DNA of 64,000 nt from Pirellulales bacterium (GCA_035546535.1 DASZWQ010000114.1:30398-94397); one strand, 5' to 3'. Shown: positions 47,992-57,411, counted from the first letter of the stretch. The notes: generated from the sequence alone by a model not told the origin. Program-made: numbers and translations.

Positions 47992-48806
47992 GGCGCGGCT
48001 CTCCGCAGGCGCAGGCCGACGAGCGCGCCAATCGAGGCGCCGATGCCACCGAAGATGAAGCCCGTGATGAGCGAGACAGCGATCTTGTACCAGGCGTCGA
48101 AATATAATCGCAGCAATACTTCGAAGAGGGCATATTGCGTGTACAGCGACAGTCCGTTGGCCGCGCCGATGGCCAGCCCCACGCGCGCGCTAAACCAGAG
48201 ACGCGCCGCGCGCGACGTCCGTGGGTCCTCGGCCTTACCAACCGTCAGACCCAGCGCGGCGGCCAGTCCTTCGTGCAGAACGATGCTGACCGTCAAGAAA
48301 AGCAGGGCCGTCAGTCCGACCTGGCCGCTGGCCAAGACATTCAAACTGAACAGCGTCGAGAGCGCAAGCGCCAGTGCCCCCGGCCGTGGCAACAGAGCGA
48401 CCAGCACGCCCAGGAACAGGCAACTGAGCCCTTTGCTACCAACGCCATCGACAAAGACGTACATCGGCCCGAGGATGGCGCCGGCGACCGACCCTAACAC
48501 GCGAGCGGCGTACGAAACGGTGAATTGCAGGGCAGCGATCGAGGCAATAGTTGCCAGGCCGGCGTTACCTAATCGTGCGACGATGCCCTTCCAGAAAATC
48601 ACCAACGATCCCAATCCGGCGGCTGTTACACCGAGCGATGAAAGAACCAAGGGGACCGCGGTTCGGTCTTCGCCACCCGCCTCAAGGGCCAGCGACCGGC
48701 AGATGACCGGAAGGGTGAACAGCAGGCCGAGCGCTCCCCATCCAAGCACCGGGGCCACGGCTTGGAGAATCGGTCGCGGTTGGTTGGGTTCTAGCGAGAC
48801 GGACAT
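47988..48806 (-). CDS. Putative ECF transporter substrate-binding (S) component
   Basis: 272 residues of a polytopic membrane protein with about seven hydrophobic segments. It precedes the fused ATPase and T component, with coupled four-base overlaps on both junctions. Position and topology indicate the S component. At 272 residues it is longer than most S components, which are near 180-200 residues. No substrate can be assigned: no cobalamin, thiamine or other riboswitch consensus was seen upstream. Confidence 0.75.
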   Translation of the reverse strand: MSVSLEPNQPRPILQAVAPVLGWGALGLLFTLPVICRSLALEAGGEDRTAVPLVLSSLGVTAAGLGSLVIFWKGIVARLGNAGLATIASIAALQFTVSYAARVLGSVAGAILGPMYVFVDGVGSKGLSCLFLGVLVALLPRPGALALALSTLFSLNVLASGQVGLTALLFLTVSIVLHEGLAAALGLTVGKAEDPRTSRAARLWFSARVGLAIGAANGLSLYTQYALFEVLLRLYFDAWYKIAVSLITGFIFGGIGASIGALVGLRLRRAAP

Positions 48807-49174
48807 GGCAGGGAACCACTTCCGAGACCATTGTCAGATGATGTGGTGCGAATCTGTGGCCGCGCGTCTGACACCTGGAAGCCGCACTTTTCACATTCCG
48901 GGCTTGAGGCCGGCTTACAGGAAGGGACGGCGGCGTTTTTCGACCTGGCAGAACCCGCGATTCCACAAACCGGCTCGCCGCCAGTATTGAGCGCCTAAAT
49001 GTTAGTATTGAAAGTTTTTCGATCCGCAACCCCTGCCGGGGCCATGGCCTCGTGATATAAAGAGAAATCTGTATTGGGTGCTGATTTTCTGTGCGCGACC
49101 CCGTGGTGCTTTTTCGGTTGCGGGTTGCCAGCTTACTCCTCTCTCGATCTTTGCTCCAGTAGGAATCCATCGCC
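48807..49174. other. 368-bp divergent intergenic region
   Basis: Separates the ECF transporter genes (minus strand) from the beta-oxidation cluster (plus strand). A shadow reading frame crosses it but gives no credible protein. The only promoter-like feature is the extended -10 at 49053-49061. Riboswitch consensus boxes were looked for on the minus strand and not found. Confidence 0.45.
49053..49061 (+). promoter_or_regulatory. Candidate extended -10 of the beta-oxidation cluster
   Basis: TGATATAAA reads as TG-N-TATAAA, a good extended -10 box, about 115 bases before the first ATG. A proper -35 at 17 bases upstream is absent. Evidence is motif only. Confidence 0.3.
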
Positions 49175-51325
49175 ATGCCCGAGGCGTCGAATATCAAATT
49201 GTCGATGGCCGAGCCGGATATCGCCGTGCTCACCTTCGATGCGGCTGACAAGGGAGCGAACGTTCTCTCCCGCCCCGTCCTGGAAGAGTTGGAACGGCAT
49301 CTGAACGAGCTGGAAAAGAAGAAGGATCTGAAGGGCCTGATTCTCGATTCGGCCAAGCCGGGAATCTTCATCTTCGGCGCCGACGTCCGCGAATTCGTGG
49401 CGGCCAAGAACATTACGCGCGACCAAAAGATCGAGCTATCGACCCGCGGCCGTAAGCTGTTCCAGCGGCTGTCGCACTTCCCGTGTGTGACCGTGGCGGC
49501 GATTGACGGCGGCTGTTTTGGCGGCGGCGCCGAATTGTCGATGTGGTGCGACCGGCGGATTCTGTCGAACAGCCCCAAGGCCCAGATGGGCTTTCCGGAA
49601 GTGAAGCTGGGCATCTACCCGGGCTGGGGTGGTACGGCTCGCGCGCCGCGCTTGATCGGCCTGTCGAATGCCGTGGAAATGGTCTCCAGCGGCGAAAACA
49701 TCGACGCCAAGACCGCCTTTCAGATGGGGCTGGTTTCGGACGTCGTGCCGAGCGAGAAGTTGCGTGAGGCCGCCATCAAGCTCATTCGCGCCGAGAACCA
49801 GTCGCAAAAGTATCTCGACGATCGCAAGCGTTGGGACGGCCCGCTGCCGATGGACGAGACCGAGCTCATGTTCCTCGGCGTCACGGCCAACGCCTACATC
49901 CAGCAGCAGACCAAGGGGCAATACCCGGCCCCGATCGCGGCCTTGGAAGTGATGATCGGCTCGGCCGGCGGCGACATCGAAGCGGCCAGCCAGGCCGAAG
50001 CCGAGGGCTTCGCCGATCTGTTCGGCTCGCCCATCAATCGCTCCTTGCTGAACATCTTCTTCCTGACGGATCGCAACAAGAAAGAAACGGGTGTCTCGAA
50101 CCCGAACGTCAAACCGAAACAGATCAAGTCGGTCGGCGTTTTTGGTGCGGGCATCATGGGGGCCGGCATTGCCGCCGCGTCCTTGAAACGCGACATGGCC
50201 ATCACGATCACCGACGCCATCGCCCCGGCCTTGGCCGGCGGTGTGCAGAAGGTGCTGGAAGAAGTGTCGTTCAGCAAGGCCACGCGCGGGCCTGACGCGC
50301 AGAAGATGGTCAAGTACGCCCCGCTGGTCAATGCCACGACGACCGACAGCGAGTTCGGCGCATCCGACCTGGTGATCGAAGCGATCATCGAAAAGCCCGA
50401 GGCCAAGCAGGAACTGTACGCCCGGATCGAGCCGAAGTTGAAGGACGGGGCGATCCTGGCCTCGAACACGTCGGCCATTTCGATTACGCGCTTGGCCGAG
50501 AAGCTCAAGCATCCCGAGCGGTTCTGCGGCATCCACTTCTTCAATCCCGTCCGGCAGATGCCGCTGGTCGAGGTGATCCGCGGCGCAAAGACGAACGATG
50601 AAACGATCGCCACCGCCGTGGCCTATGCCAAGAGCATCGGCAAGTCGCCGATCGTCGTGAACGACGGTCCCGGCTTCCTCGTCAATCGGTTGCTGTTGCC
50701 GTACATGACCGAGGCGCTGGAGCTGTTGCGTGAAGGAGTTGAAATCAAGGCCGTCGAAAAGGCGGCCAAGGCCTTCGGCATGCCGATGGGGCCGATCACG
50801 CTCTACGACGTCGTGGGGCTCGACACCTGCTATCACGCCGGCAAGGTGATGCACGAGGCGTTCCCGACCCGCGTCGTCGAATCGCCGATTCTCGACGCCA
50901 TGGTCAAGGCGGGCCGCATCGGTCAGAAGGCGGGCGTTGGCTTCTTCGCCTATCAAGGCAAGAAAGGCCACGGCACGCCCGACCCGACCCTGGCGGATGT
51001 CATCGGCCCACACGTCGGCAAGCCGCAAAAGCTCTCGGACGAGCAGATCATTCATCGCTTGTTCCTGCCCATGATCCTCGAAGCGACGCGCATCCTGGCC
51101 GAGAAGAAGGTGGCCGCTCCGCAGGACGTGGACCTGGGGCTGATCTTCGGCACCGGCTTCCCGCCGTTCAAAGGCGGCCTGCTGTTCTGGGCCGATACGA
51201 TTGGCTTGCCGAAAATCGTCGAGCTGCTGAAGCCGTACGCCAGCCTGGGCGAACGCTACCAGCCGACGCCGATGCTTACCGAGCTGGCGGCCGCAGGTAA
51301 AGGCTTCTACGACCTGCCGTCCTAG
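49175..51325 (+). CDS. fadJ-like: Multifunctional 3-hydroxyacyl-CoA dehydrogenase / enoyl-CoA hydratase
   Basis: 716 residues, the usual length for FadB/FadJ alpha subunits. The N-terminal crotonase domain (1 to about 190) keeps both catalytic glutamates: GGGAELS and FPEVKLGIYPGWGG. The dehydrogenase domain starts at about 318 with the dinucleotide motif SVGVFGAGIMGAGIA and continues to HFFNPVRQMPLVEVI and KSPIVVNDGPGFLVNRLL. It catalyses hydration of enoyl-CoA and oxidation to 3-ketoacyl-CoA. With the thiolase at 51457 it forms a cytoplasmic trifunctional complex. A TAGGAA precedes the ATG. Confidence 0.93.
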   Translation: MPEASNIKLSMAEPDIAVLTFDAADKGANVLSRPVLEELERHLNELEKKKDLKGLILDSAKPGIFIFGADVREFVAAKNITRDQKIELSTRGRKLFQRLSHFPCVTVAAIDGGCFGGGAELSMWCDRRILSNSPKAQMGFPEVKLGIYPGWGGTARAPRLIGLSNAVEMVSSGENIDAKTAFQMGLVSDVVPSEKLREAAIKLIRAENQSQKYLDDRKRWDGPLPMDETELMFLGVTANAYIQQQTKGQYPAPIAALEVMIGSAGGDIEAASQAEAEGFADLFGSPINRSLLNIFFLTDRNKKETGVSNPNVKPKQIKSVGVFGAGIMGAGIAAASLKRDMAITITDAIAPALAGGVQKVLEEVSFSKATRGPDAQKMVKYAPLVNATTTDSEFGASDLVIEAIIEKPEAKQELYARIEPKLKDGAILASNTSAISITRLAEKLKHPERFCGIHFFNPVRQMPLVEVIRGAKTNDETIATAVAYAKSIGKSPIVVNDGPGFLVNRLLLPYMTEALELLREGVEIKAVEKAAKAFGMPMGPITLYDVVGLDTCYHAGKVMHEAFPTRVVESPILDAMVKAGRIGQKAGVGFFAYQGKKGHGTPDPTLADVIGPHVGKPQKLSDEQIIHRLFLPMILEATRILAEKKVAAPQDVDLGLIFGTGFPPFKGGLLFWADTIGLPKIVELLKPYASLGERYQPTPMLTELAAAGKGFYDLPS

Positions 51326-51456
51326 GCCGGACGGTTCCGGTTCAAGTGCGTGAACAGTGATCCGAGAATCATTGACCTGAAAATCTACGAGGCTAGCTAA
51401 AACGCGTCGCAGACGTCGCACCGATTTCTGCCGCGGTGCCATAGGAAATAAGAATC

Positions 51457-52614
51457 ATGAAACAAGCTGTTGTAGTTGATTGCGTTCGCACGCCGATTGG
51501 CCGCGCTCACAAAGAAAAGGGGGTCTTTCGCGAGATCCGCTCCGACGACCTGGCGGCCACGGTCGTCAAAGCCCTGGTCGAGCGCACTGGCATCGATCCC
51601 AACGAGATCGAAGACGTCGTGATGGGCAACACGCAGCAGCAGGGGGAGCAAGGCATGGACGTCGCCCGCGTCGTCGGCCTGCTGGCCGGCTTGCCCCTGG
51701 CCACCGGTGGCACCACCGTCAACCGTCTCTGCGGCTCGGCCTTGCAGGCGATCAATCAGGCTTCGCACGCCATCGTCGCCGGCAGCGAAGACGTGCAGAT
51801 CGTCGGCGGTCTGGAGCACATGCACCACATCCCCATGGACAAGGACATCGACCTGAATCCCAAGCTGTTCACGCGCACCAGCAAGGGCGCGATGATGATG
51901 GGCTTCACGGCCGAATTCCTGGCCCAGAGCCAGGGCATCTCGCGCGAAGAGCAAGACGCGTTCGCGCTGCGCAGCCATCAATTGGCCGCCAAGGCGCACG
52001 CCAACGGCGAGTTCCGCCGCGAGATCATTCCCGTGTGGGGACGTGACGAGGCGGGCAATCGCCAGTTGGTCGAAGTCGATCAATGCGTCCGGCCCGATGC
52101 GACCGCCGAATCGCTGGCGGCGCTCAAGCCCGCCTTCATGCCCGGCATGGGCACCGTCACCGCCGGCAACAGCTCGCCCTTGAACGACGGCGCCGCGGCG
52201 CTGTTGATCATGTCGGACGAAAAGGCCAAGGCCTTGGGCTTCAAGCCGCTGGTGAAGATCGTCGCCACGGCGATCGTCGGCGTTGACCCCTGCGTGATGG
52301 GCACCGGCCCGGTGCCGGCCACGAAAAAGGCGCTCAAGCGTGCCGGTATGAAGCTGTCGGATATCGACCTCGTGGAGCTGAACGAAGCTTTCGCTTCGCA
52401 GGCGCTGTCGTGCATTCGCTCGCTCGGGTTGGATCAAGATAAGGTCAACGTCCGCGGCGGTGCCATCGCCATCGGGCATCCCCTGGGCGCCAGCGGGGCA
52501 CGCATCACTACCACGCTGATTCGCAACATGATCGACCGCAACGTCAATCTCGGCCTGGCCACGATGTGCATCGGCGCCGGCCAGGGCATCGCTACCATTT
52601 TCGAACGAGTCTGA
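51457..52614 (+). CDS. fadA-like: Acetyl-CoA acyltransferase (thiolase)
   Basis: 385 residues. Nucleophilic C92 in NRLCGSALQA, H341 in AIGHPLGASGA and C371 in MCIGAGQG give the complete thiolase triad. VDCVRTPIGRAHKEKGVFRE at the start is typical. AGGAAA precedes the ATG. It cleaves 3-ketoacyl-CoA in the last step of beta-oxidation and should pair with the multifunctional alpha subunit 131 bp upstream. The acyl-CoA ligase begins 12 bp downstream. Confidence 0.95.
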   Translation: MKQAVVVDCVRTPIGRAHKEKGVFREIRSDDLAATVVKALVERTGIDPNEIEDVVMGNTQQQGEQGMDVARVVGLLAGLPLATGGTTVNRLCGSALQAINQASHAIVAGSEDVQIVGGLEHMHHIPMDKDIDLNPKLFTRTSKGAMMMGFTAEFLAQSQGISREEQDAFALRSHQLAAKAHANGEFRREIIPVWGRDEAGNRQLVEVDQCVRPDATAESLAALKPAFMPGMGTVTAGNSSPLNDGAAALLIMSDEKAKALGFKPLVKIVATAIVGVDPCVMGTGPVPATKKALKRAGMKLSDIDLVELNEAFASQALSCIRSLGLDQDKVNVRGGAIAIGHPLGASGARITTTLIRNMIDRNVNLGLATMCIGAGQGIATIFERV

Positions 52615-52626
52615 AACAGGTTTTTC

Positions 52627-54324
52627 ATGAGTATCGACGCCGCCCCGACCATCGTTGCTTTGTGGGCCGACAGGGCCAAGGCCAGTACCGACAAGACCGC
52701 CATGCTGGTTAAACGTGACGGCAAATACGAGCCGGTCACGTGGCAAGAGATTCGCAAGGACGTCAATCGCACGGCCGCGGCGCTTGTGAATCTCGGCGTC
52801 GAACATGGTGATCGCGTCGTCCTCGTGTCGCGCAATCGGTACGAGTGGATCGTGTGCGATCTCGCCATCCTGGTCGCCGGCGGCACGCACGTGCCGGTCC
52901 ACGCTTCGCTCGCCGGGCCGCAGATCGCTTACCAGATCGTGGATAGCGGCGCCAAGGTGGTCATCATTTCGGGCCCCGACCAGGCTGAAAAGCTGGCCGA
53001 CCAGGCCTCGAAATTCGCCAAGACGACGAAATTCGTCGCGCTCGATCCCTGCCCCAAGCCGATCGGCCCGTTCGCCGTCACCTTGCTCTCGGATCTGACC
53101 GCCAAGGTCGATGACGCGACCGCCGCAAAAGTCGAAGCCCGCGGGCTGGAAATCGTCAAGCCGGATGACCTGGCCACGATTTTGTACACCTCGGGCACGA
53201 CGGGGGACCCCAAGGGCGTGATGCTCGCGCACAGCAACATCGCCTCGAACGTCGCGGCGATTCTGAAGATGTGGGTGCCGCGCGAGGATGATGTGCGGCT
53301 CACCTGGTTGCCGCTAAGTCATATTTTCGCGCGCACGTGCGACCTGTACACGTGGATCGCAGCGGGCGCGGTGTTGGCGCTGGCCGACAGCCCCGAAGCG
53401 GTGCCCGCCAACTGCCAGGAAGTGCATCCGACGCTGATCAACGGCGTGCCGTACTTCTTCGACAAGCTGCACCGCTTCCTCGTCTCGCAAGGCATGGCCG
53501 ATAAGCCGGGCATGCTGCAGATGGTCCTGGGCGGCCGGATACGCTATTGCGGCTCGGGCGGCGCGGCGCTCGCGGATCACACGCATCTGTTCTTCAAGGA
53601 GCAGGGGGTCTTCATCTCGCAAGGCTACGGTCTCACCGAGACCTCGCCCACGATTTCGACCGGTCAGGAATCGGATACCAAGATCGGGACCGTCGGCCGA
53701 TTGCTGCCCGGCGTCGAGGTGAAGATTTCCGACGAAGGCGAAATCTGCACCCGCGGCCCGCACGTGATGAAAGGTTACTGGAACCTGCCCGAGGCGACGG
53801 CCGAGGTGCTGAAGGATGGTTGGTTCCACACTGGCGACCTGGGCGAGATCGACGAGGACGGATACCTGAAGATCACGGGCCGCAAGAAGGAATTAATCGT
53901 CACGGCGGCGGGCAAGAACATCGCGCCGGTGAATCTCGAGGCGCTGCTCACGGCCGATCCGCTGATTGCCCAGGCGCTGGTCATCGGTGACGCGAAGAAC
54001 TACCTGACGGCCTTGATCGTGGTGAATCCCGAGCCCTTGATGGCCGAAATCAAGGAACTGGAAATTCCCGTCAATTCCGTCGAGGAAGCGCTCACCAACC
54101 CGCAAGTGCGCGAGCTGTATGCCGGACGGATCGCACAGCGGCTGGCGGGCGTGTCGCATTACGAGCAGGTGCAGAAGTTTACGCTCATCGCCCGGCCGTT
54201 CTCGCCCGAGACCAATGAGCTGACGCTGACGTTGAAGCTTCGTCGGAAGGTGATCGAGGGAAATTACGCCCGTGAAATCGCGGAGATGTACGCTCCCGCC
54301 GGGGCGCACGCGGCGGCGCATTAG
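52627..54324 (+). CDS. Long-chain acyl-CoA ligase (AMP-forming)
   Basis: 565 residues. Adenylation P-loop YTSGTTGDPKGVMLAH near 187-202, the middle motif GYGLTETSPTIST, GWFHTGDLGEIDEDGYLKIT and the C-terminal GRKKELIVTAAGKNIAP lysine region. This matches FACS-type enzymes that activate fatty acids with ATP and CoA. It is 12 bp after the thiolase gene. No signal peptide; cytoplasmic or membrane-associated. Chain-length preference cannot be judged from sequence. Confidence 0.93.
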   Translation: MSIDAAPTIVALWADRAKASTDKTAMLVKRDGKYEPVTWQEIRKDVNRTAAALVNLGVEHGDRVVLVSRNRYEWIVCDLAILVAGGTHVPVHASLAGPQIAYQIVDSGAKVVIISGPDQAEKLADQASKFAKTTKFVALDPCPKPIGPFAVTLLSDLTAKVDDATAAKVEARGLEIVKPDDLATILYTSGTTGDPKGVMLAHSNIASNVAAILKMWVPREDDVRLTWLPLSHIFARTCDLYTWIAAGAVLALADSPEAVPANCQEVHPTLINGVPYFFDKLHRFLVSQGMADKPGMLQMVLGGRIRYCGSGGAALADHTHLFFKEQGVFISQGYGLTETSPTISTGQESDTKIGTVGRLLPGVEVKISDEGEICTRGPHVMKGYWNLPEATAEVLKDGWFHTGDLGEIDEDGYLKITGRKKELIVTAAGKNIAPVNLEALLTADPLIAQALVIGDAKNYLTALIVVNPEPLMAEIKELEIPVNSVEEALTNPQVRELYAGRIAQRLAGVSHYEQVQKFTLIARPFSPETNELTLTLKLRRKVIEGNYAREIAEMYAPAGAHAAAH

Positions 54325-54391
54325 CCGTTGCGTCGGAGCGTTACTCTCCTTTACGGGGCTTGAAGTTGTGGCAACGTTCGGGGGTCATGAT

Positions 54392-54397
54392 TACAAT
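54392..54397 (+). promoter_or_regulatory. Candidate -10 box upstream of the long acyl-CoA dehydrogenase
   Basis: TACAAT about 120 bases before the ATG, with a weak -35-like TGGCAA 17 bases upstream (54369-54374). It lies in a 190-bp gap after the acyl-CoA ligase, where a separate promoter is plausible. Confidence 0.3.
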
Positions 54398-54515
54398 ACA
54401 CCGGCTGTGGCGGTCGGTTATCCTGGTTTCTCACTTATTTCGATGCCAGTTAGGCTTTTGCGAGCCGTAGGCCGGCCGCCATGCCAAAGGCGTTCCTAAC
54501 GCGAGGGGAATGACG

Positions 54516-56480
54516 ATGAACAGTCGTGCGGTGGATACAGAACCTGACGTGAAAAAGGGTGCGGGCACTAACGGCCACACGCCGGAGGCAGAGAAGGAAT
54601 CGTTTGCCGAAGTCGCTTTGAAGCTCGGCGGTAAGAGCGCGGAAGAAGCACGCCGCATGGGCGCCGTCGACAAGGCCGACGACCAGGTCGAGGCCTTGTT
54701 CGCTCCGCAGTATCAAACCGTCAACAGCCCCGCCCACCGCGCGGTGTGGGATGCCCAGACCCCGATCAATGAATTCATTAGCACGCCGGCCCAGACCCCG
54801 CCGCACGTGCAAAAGGTGATGGACGATTCGCTGGCGGTGGTGCGCAAGCACTTCCAGGCCGGCACGCTACTGAACGAAACCAGGAAGGGAATCGCCAAGA
54901 CGGTTCTCGACGAGCTCGGCTCGGTCGGTTACTGGGGCTTGCTCGTCGGTCGCGAATACGGCGGCTCGGGCGCTCCGTTCTCGTCGTTCGCTCCGTTCCT
55001 CACGAAGATGGCCACGGTCGACGGCACGATCGCCGGCATGGCCAGCGTTCACGGCTGCATCGGCGCGGTCGATCCGGTCCGCTCGTTCGGCAATCCCGAG
55101 CAGAAGAAAAAGTACCTGCCGCAGTTGGCCAGCGGCCAGCGACTGTCGGCGTTTGCCTTGACCGAACCGAACGCCGGCTCCGACTTGACGGCCCTCCGCA
55201 CGACTGCCACGCGCGACGGAGACGATTACCTGATCAACGGCGAGAAGCTGTTCATCACCAACGTCACCTTCGGGCGCACGATCGGCCTGGTCTGTTTGCT
55301 GGACAAGAAGCCGGCCGTGTTCATCGCCGACCTCCCCGACCAGGAAAACGAGAACTTCCACTTCAAGCCCTACGGCCTGTACGCTTTGCGTTACGCGTCG
55401 AACCAGGGCTTCGTGATGAAGAACTTCCGCGTTCCCGCGGCCAACCTGCTGAAGCCGGTCAAGGGTGACGGTCTGACGATTGCCTATCACGGCCTGAACC
55501 TGGGGCGCGTCTCGCTCTGTGCCAACGCCGCCGGCACCATGCGGCTGATGATGGCCAACATGCTCCCCTGGGCCCGCTACCGCCGGACCTACGGCGAGGC
55601 GATCGTGAAACGCGAGCTGGTCGAGCGCCGCTTGGGCCGCATGGCTGGGCTGATCGTCGCTTGCGACGCGCTCGTCGAGTGGTGCGCCGGCCTGATCGAC
55701 AAGGGCTATCGCAGCGAGATGGAATGCGTCATCGCCAAGATCTTCGGCAGCGAATCGCAGAAGGAAGCCGCGATCGAGCTGTTGATGAAGACCCACGGCG
55801 GCCGTTCCTTCCTGCACGGCCACATCTTCGGCGACAACGTTCACGAGTACCTGGCCCCGTGCATCTACGAGGGCGAGGGCGAAATGCTCGGCATGGCGTT
55901 CTTCAAGTCGCTGGTCAAGCATCACGGCGTGCAGTTCTTCGAGCCGATCGGCAAGGCCCTGGCCGCCGCCGGCATCAAGAAGCCGAGCATGACGAATCCC
56001 GCTCATGCCTGGGCGCTCAAGGGCCCGATGGCCGCTTACGCCAAGTGGTACCTGGGCCAGATGGTCAGCCGGCCGAGCTGGTCGGCGCTGCCCCCGATGC
56101 CCGAGACCTTGCGGAAGCACGCCGAGTTCGCCGCCCAGTGGCTGGGTCGCAGCCGCATGGAAGTCAGCGGCACGATGCGCCGCCATCAGCTCGGTCTGGC
56201 CGATCGCCAGTGCCGTATGTCCGAGCTGTCGCAGCGCGTGCAGGACGCGATCACGATCCTCTGCACGGCCCTGTACGCCTCGCGCAGTCAGGAAGAGACG
56301 GTCCGCACCGCGGCCGACGTTATCTGCCAGGACCTGACCCGCAAGCTGACGCGCGAGCCGGTTTCGGATCGCTACTTCCGCACCGTGACGAAGCTGGGCC
56401 AGGCGATCGCCAACGGCGAGTTCAAGAGCATCGCCGGCCTGCCCGAAGCCGAGATCATGATGCCCTACAAGCAGGACTAG
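54516..56480 (+). CDS. Long acyl-CoA dehydrogenase with N- and C-terminal extensions
   Basis: 654 residues from the ATG at 54516. The ATG six bases earlier is disfavoured because GAGGGG at 54503-54508 would be too close. Residues 1 to about 100 are a polar extension, then the ACAD core (LLVGREYGGSGAPFSS, AFALTEPNAGSDLTALRT, LINGEKLFITNV, GRVSLCANAAGTMRLM, THGGRSFLHGH). A YEGEGEM motif places the probable catalytic base at E452. A C-terminal helical extension of about 180 residues follows, absent in short-chain ACADs. It is longer than the 393-residue ACAD at 38720. It closes the beta-oxidation cluster. Confidence 0.9.
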   Translation: MNSRAVDTEPDVKKGAGTNGHTPEAEKESFAEVALKLGGKSAEEARRMGAVDKADDQVEALFAPQYQTVNSPAHRAVWDAQTPINEFISTPAQTPPHVQKVMDDSLAVVRKHFQAGTLLNETRKGIAKTVLDELGSVGYWGLLVGREYGGSGAPFSSFAPFLTKMATVDGTIAGMASVHGCIGAVDPVRSFGNPEQKKKYLPQLASGQRLSAFALTEPNAGSDLTALRTTATRDGDDYLINGEKLFITNVTFGRTIGLVCLLDKKPAVFIADLPDQENENFHFKPYGLYALRYASNQGFVMKNFRVPAANLLKPVKGDGLTIAYHGLNLGRVSLCANAAGTMRLMMANMLPWARYRRTYGEAIVKRELVERRLGRMAGLIVACDALVEWCAGLIDKGYRSEMECVIAKIFGSESQKEAAIELLMKTHGGRSFLHGHIFGDNVHEYLAPCIYEGEGEMLGMAFFKSLVKHHGVQFFEPIGKALAAAGIKKPSMTNPAHAWALKGPMAAYAKWYLGQMVSRPSWSALPPMPETLRKHAEFAAQWLGRSRMEVSGTMRRHQLGLADRQCRMSELSQRVQDAITILCTALYASRSQEETVRTAADVICQDLTRKLTREPVSDRYFRTVTKLGQAIANGEFKSIAGLPEAEIMMPYKQD

Positions 56481-56493
56481 TTCCTGCTTGTAG
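56465..56493. repeat. Perfect 12-bp inverted repeat spanning the stop codon
   Basis: CTACAAGCAGGA and TCCTGCTTGTAG are perfectly complementary across a 5-base loop (CTAGT) that contains the TAG stop of the long acyl-CoA dehydrogenase. It lies 22 bases before the terminator at 56515. Confidence 0.9.
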
Positions 56494-56514
56494 CGGATCG
56501 ATGTTGATTCGAAG

Positions 56515-56549
56515 ACCCACGGCTCGTGAAAGCGGGCCGTGGGTTTTTT
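56515..56549 (+). terminator. Rho-independent terminator of the beta-oxidation cluster
   Basis: ACCCACGGC and GCCGTGGGT form a strong GC-rich stem over a short loop, followed by a run of six T. It lies about 35 bases after the stop of the long acyl-CoA dehydrogenase and before ispD, so it probably ends that transcript. Confidence 0.85.
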
Positions 56550-56670
56550 GTTCGTTCCACTGGTCAGCTTGACGGTGCATTGAGAGCGGGGACAATTGAG
56601 CTGCGCGAACCGTGGTATCACGGATGGCGCCGGCTGCTAAAGTCTTGCTCTCAAAAAAAGGCGCTTCGCC

Positions 56671-57411
56671 GTGGCCAAATTTGCTGTCATCATGCCGGCC
56701 GCGGGGGCTAGTAGCCGGTTCAACGACAAGAACTACAAGAAGCCGTTTGCCCCCTTGGCAAACCGCGCGGTATGGCTGCATTCGGCCGAGAAGTTCTTGA
56801 ATCGCGCGGACGTGGTGCAGGTCTTGCTCGTGATCTCGCCAGAAGATCGCGAGGACTTCAACTTCAAGTTTTCGGCCAACGTAACGATCCTGGGCATCGA
56901 CGTCGTAAACGGCGGCAAGGAGCGGGCCGACTCGGTCGAGAACGCCATTGCCCGGCTCAAGCCCGAGGTCGAATATGTGGCCATTCACGACGCGGCTCGG
57001 CCGTGCATCGCCGACGATTGGATCACGAACGTTTTCGAAGCGGCCGAAAAAAGCGGCGCAGCCATTCTGGCAATTCCTGTCGCCTCGACGCTGAAGCGCT
57101 CCAAGGACGGATCGAAAATCGACGAGACCGTCCCGCGCGAAGGGCTGTGGGAAGCGCAAACGCCGCAGGTATTTCGGCGGAATATCCTCATCGAAGCGTA
57201 CGGCCGTCGGGCCGGCTTCGTGGCCACCGACGACGCGCAGCTCGTCGAACGACTCGGCAAGCCGGTAACAATCGTCCGCGGCTCGCCGATCAATATGAAG
57301 ATCAGCACCAAGGAAGACCTGCGCCTGGCCGAGCAGGCGCTGCGCGCGCTGCCGAAGCCCAGGCTCTCCGGCCCGGCGCATCCGTTCGCCGGCGACGACA
57401 TGTGGCGGTAA
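56671..57411 (+). CDS. ispD: 2-C-methyl-D-erythritol 4-phosphate cytidylyltransferase
   Basis: 246 residues from a GTG with AAAGG upstream. The nucleotide-binding start MPAAGASSRF is followed by KPFAPLANRAVWLHSAE, VVNGGKERADSVENAI, VAIHDAARPCI and EAQTPQVFRRNILIEAY, all typical of IspD. It transfers CMP to MEP in the non-mevalonate isoprenoid pathway in the cytoplasm. The C-terminal tail (LSGPAHPFAGDDMWR) is a small extension. No other MEP-pathway gene is adjacent. Confidence 0.9.
   Translation: MAKFAVIMPAAGASSRFNDKNYKKPFAPLANRAVWLHSAEKFLNRADVVQVLLVISPEDREDFNFKFSANVTILGIDVVNGGKERADSVENAIARLKPEVEYVAIHDAARPCIADDWITNVFEAAEKSGAAILAIPVASTLKRSKDGSKIDETVPREGLWEAQTPQVFRRNILIEAYGRRAGFVATDDAQLVERLGKPVTIVRGSPINMKISTKEDLRLAEQALRALPKPRLSGPAHPFAGDDMWR

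Noticed and set aside
48807..49060. Possible riboswitch upstream of the ECF genes
   Set aside because: No cobalamin, TPP or other consensus boxes were found on the minus strand; only short partial matches.
49436..51442. Long minus-strand frame opposite the FadB-like gene (668 codons)
   Set aside because: His/Asp/Arg/Gln-biased composition, typical of antisense reading in GC-rich DNA. The plus-strand gene has full catalytic motifs.
51397..53232. Long minus-strand frame opposite thiolase and acyl-CoA ligase
   Set aside because: Antisense shadow of two well-supported genes; no domain pattern and no reasonable start context.
54867..56621. Minus-strand frame opposite the long acyl-CoA dehydrogenase
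   Set aside because: Antisense shadow; crosses the terminator and stop-codon palindrome and has no recognisable domain.
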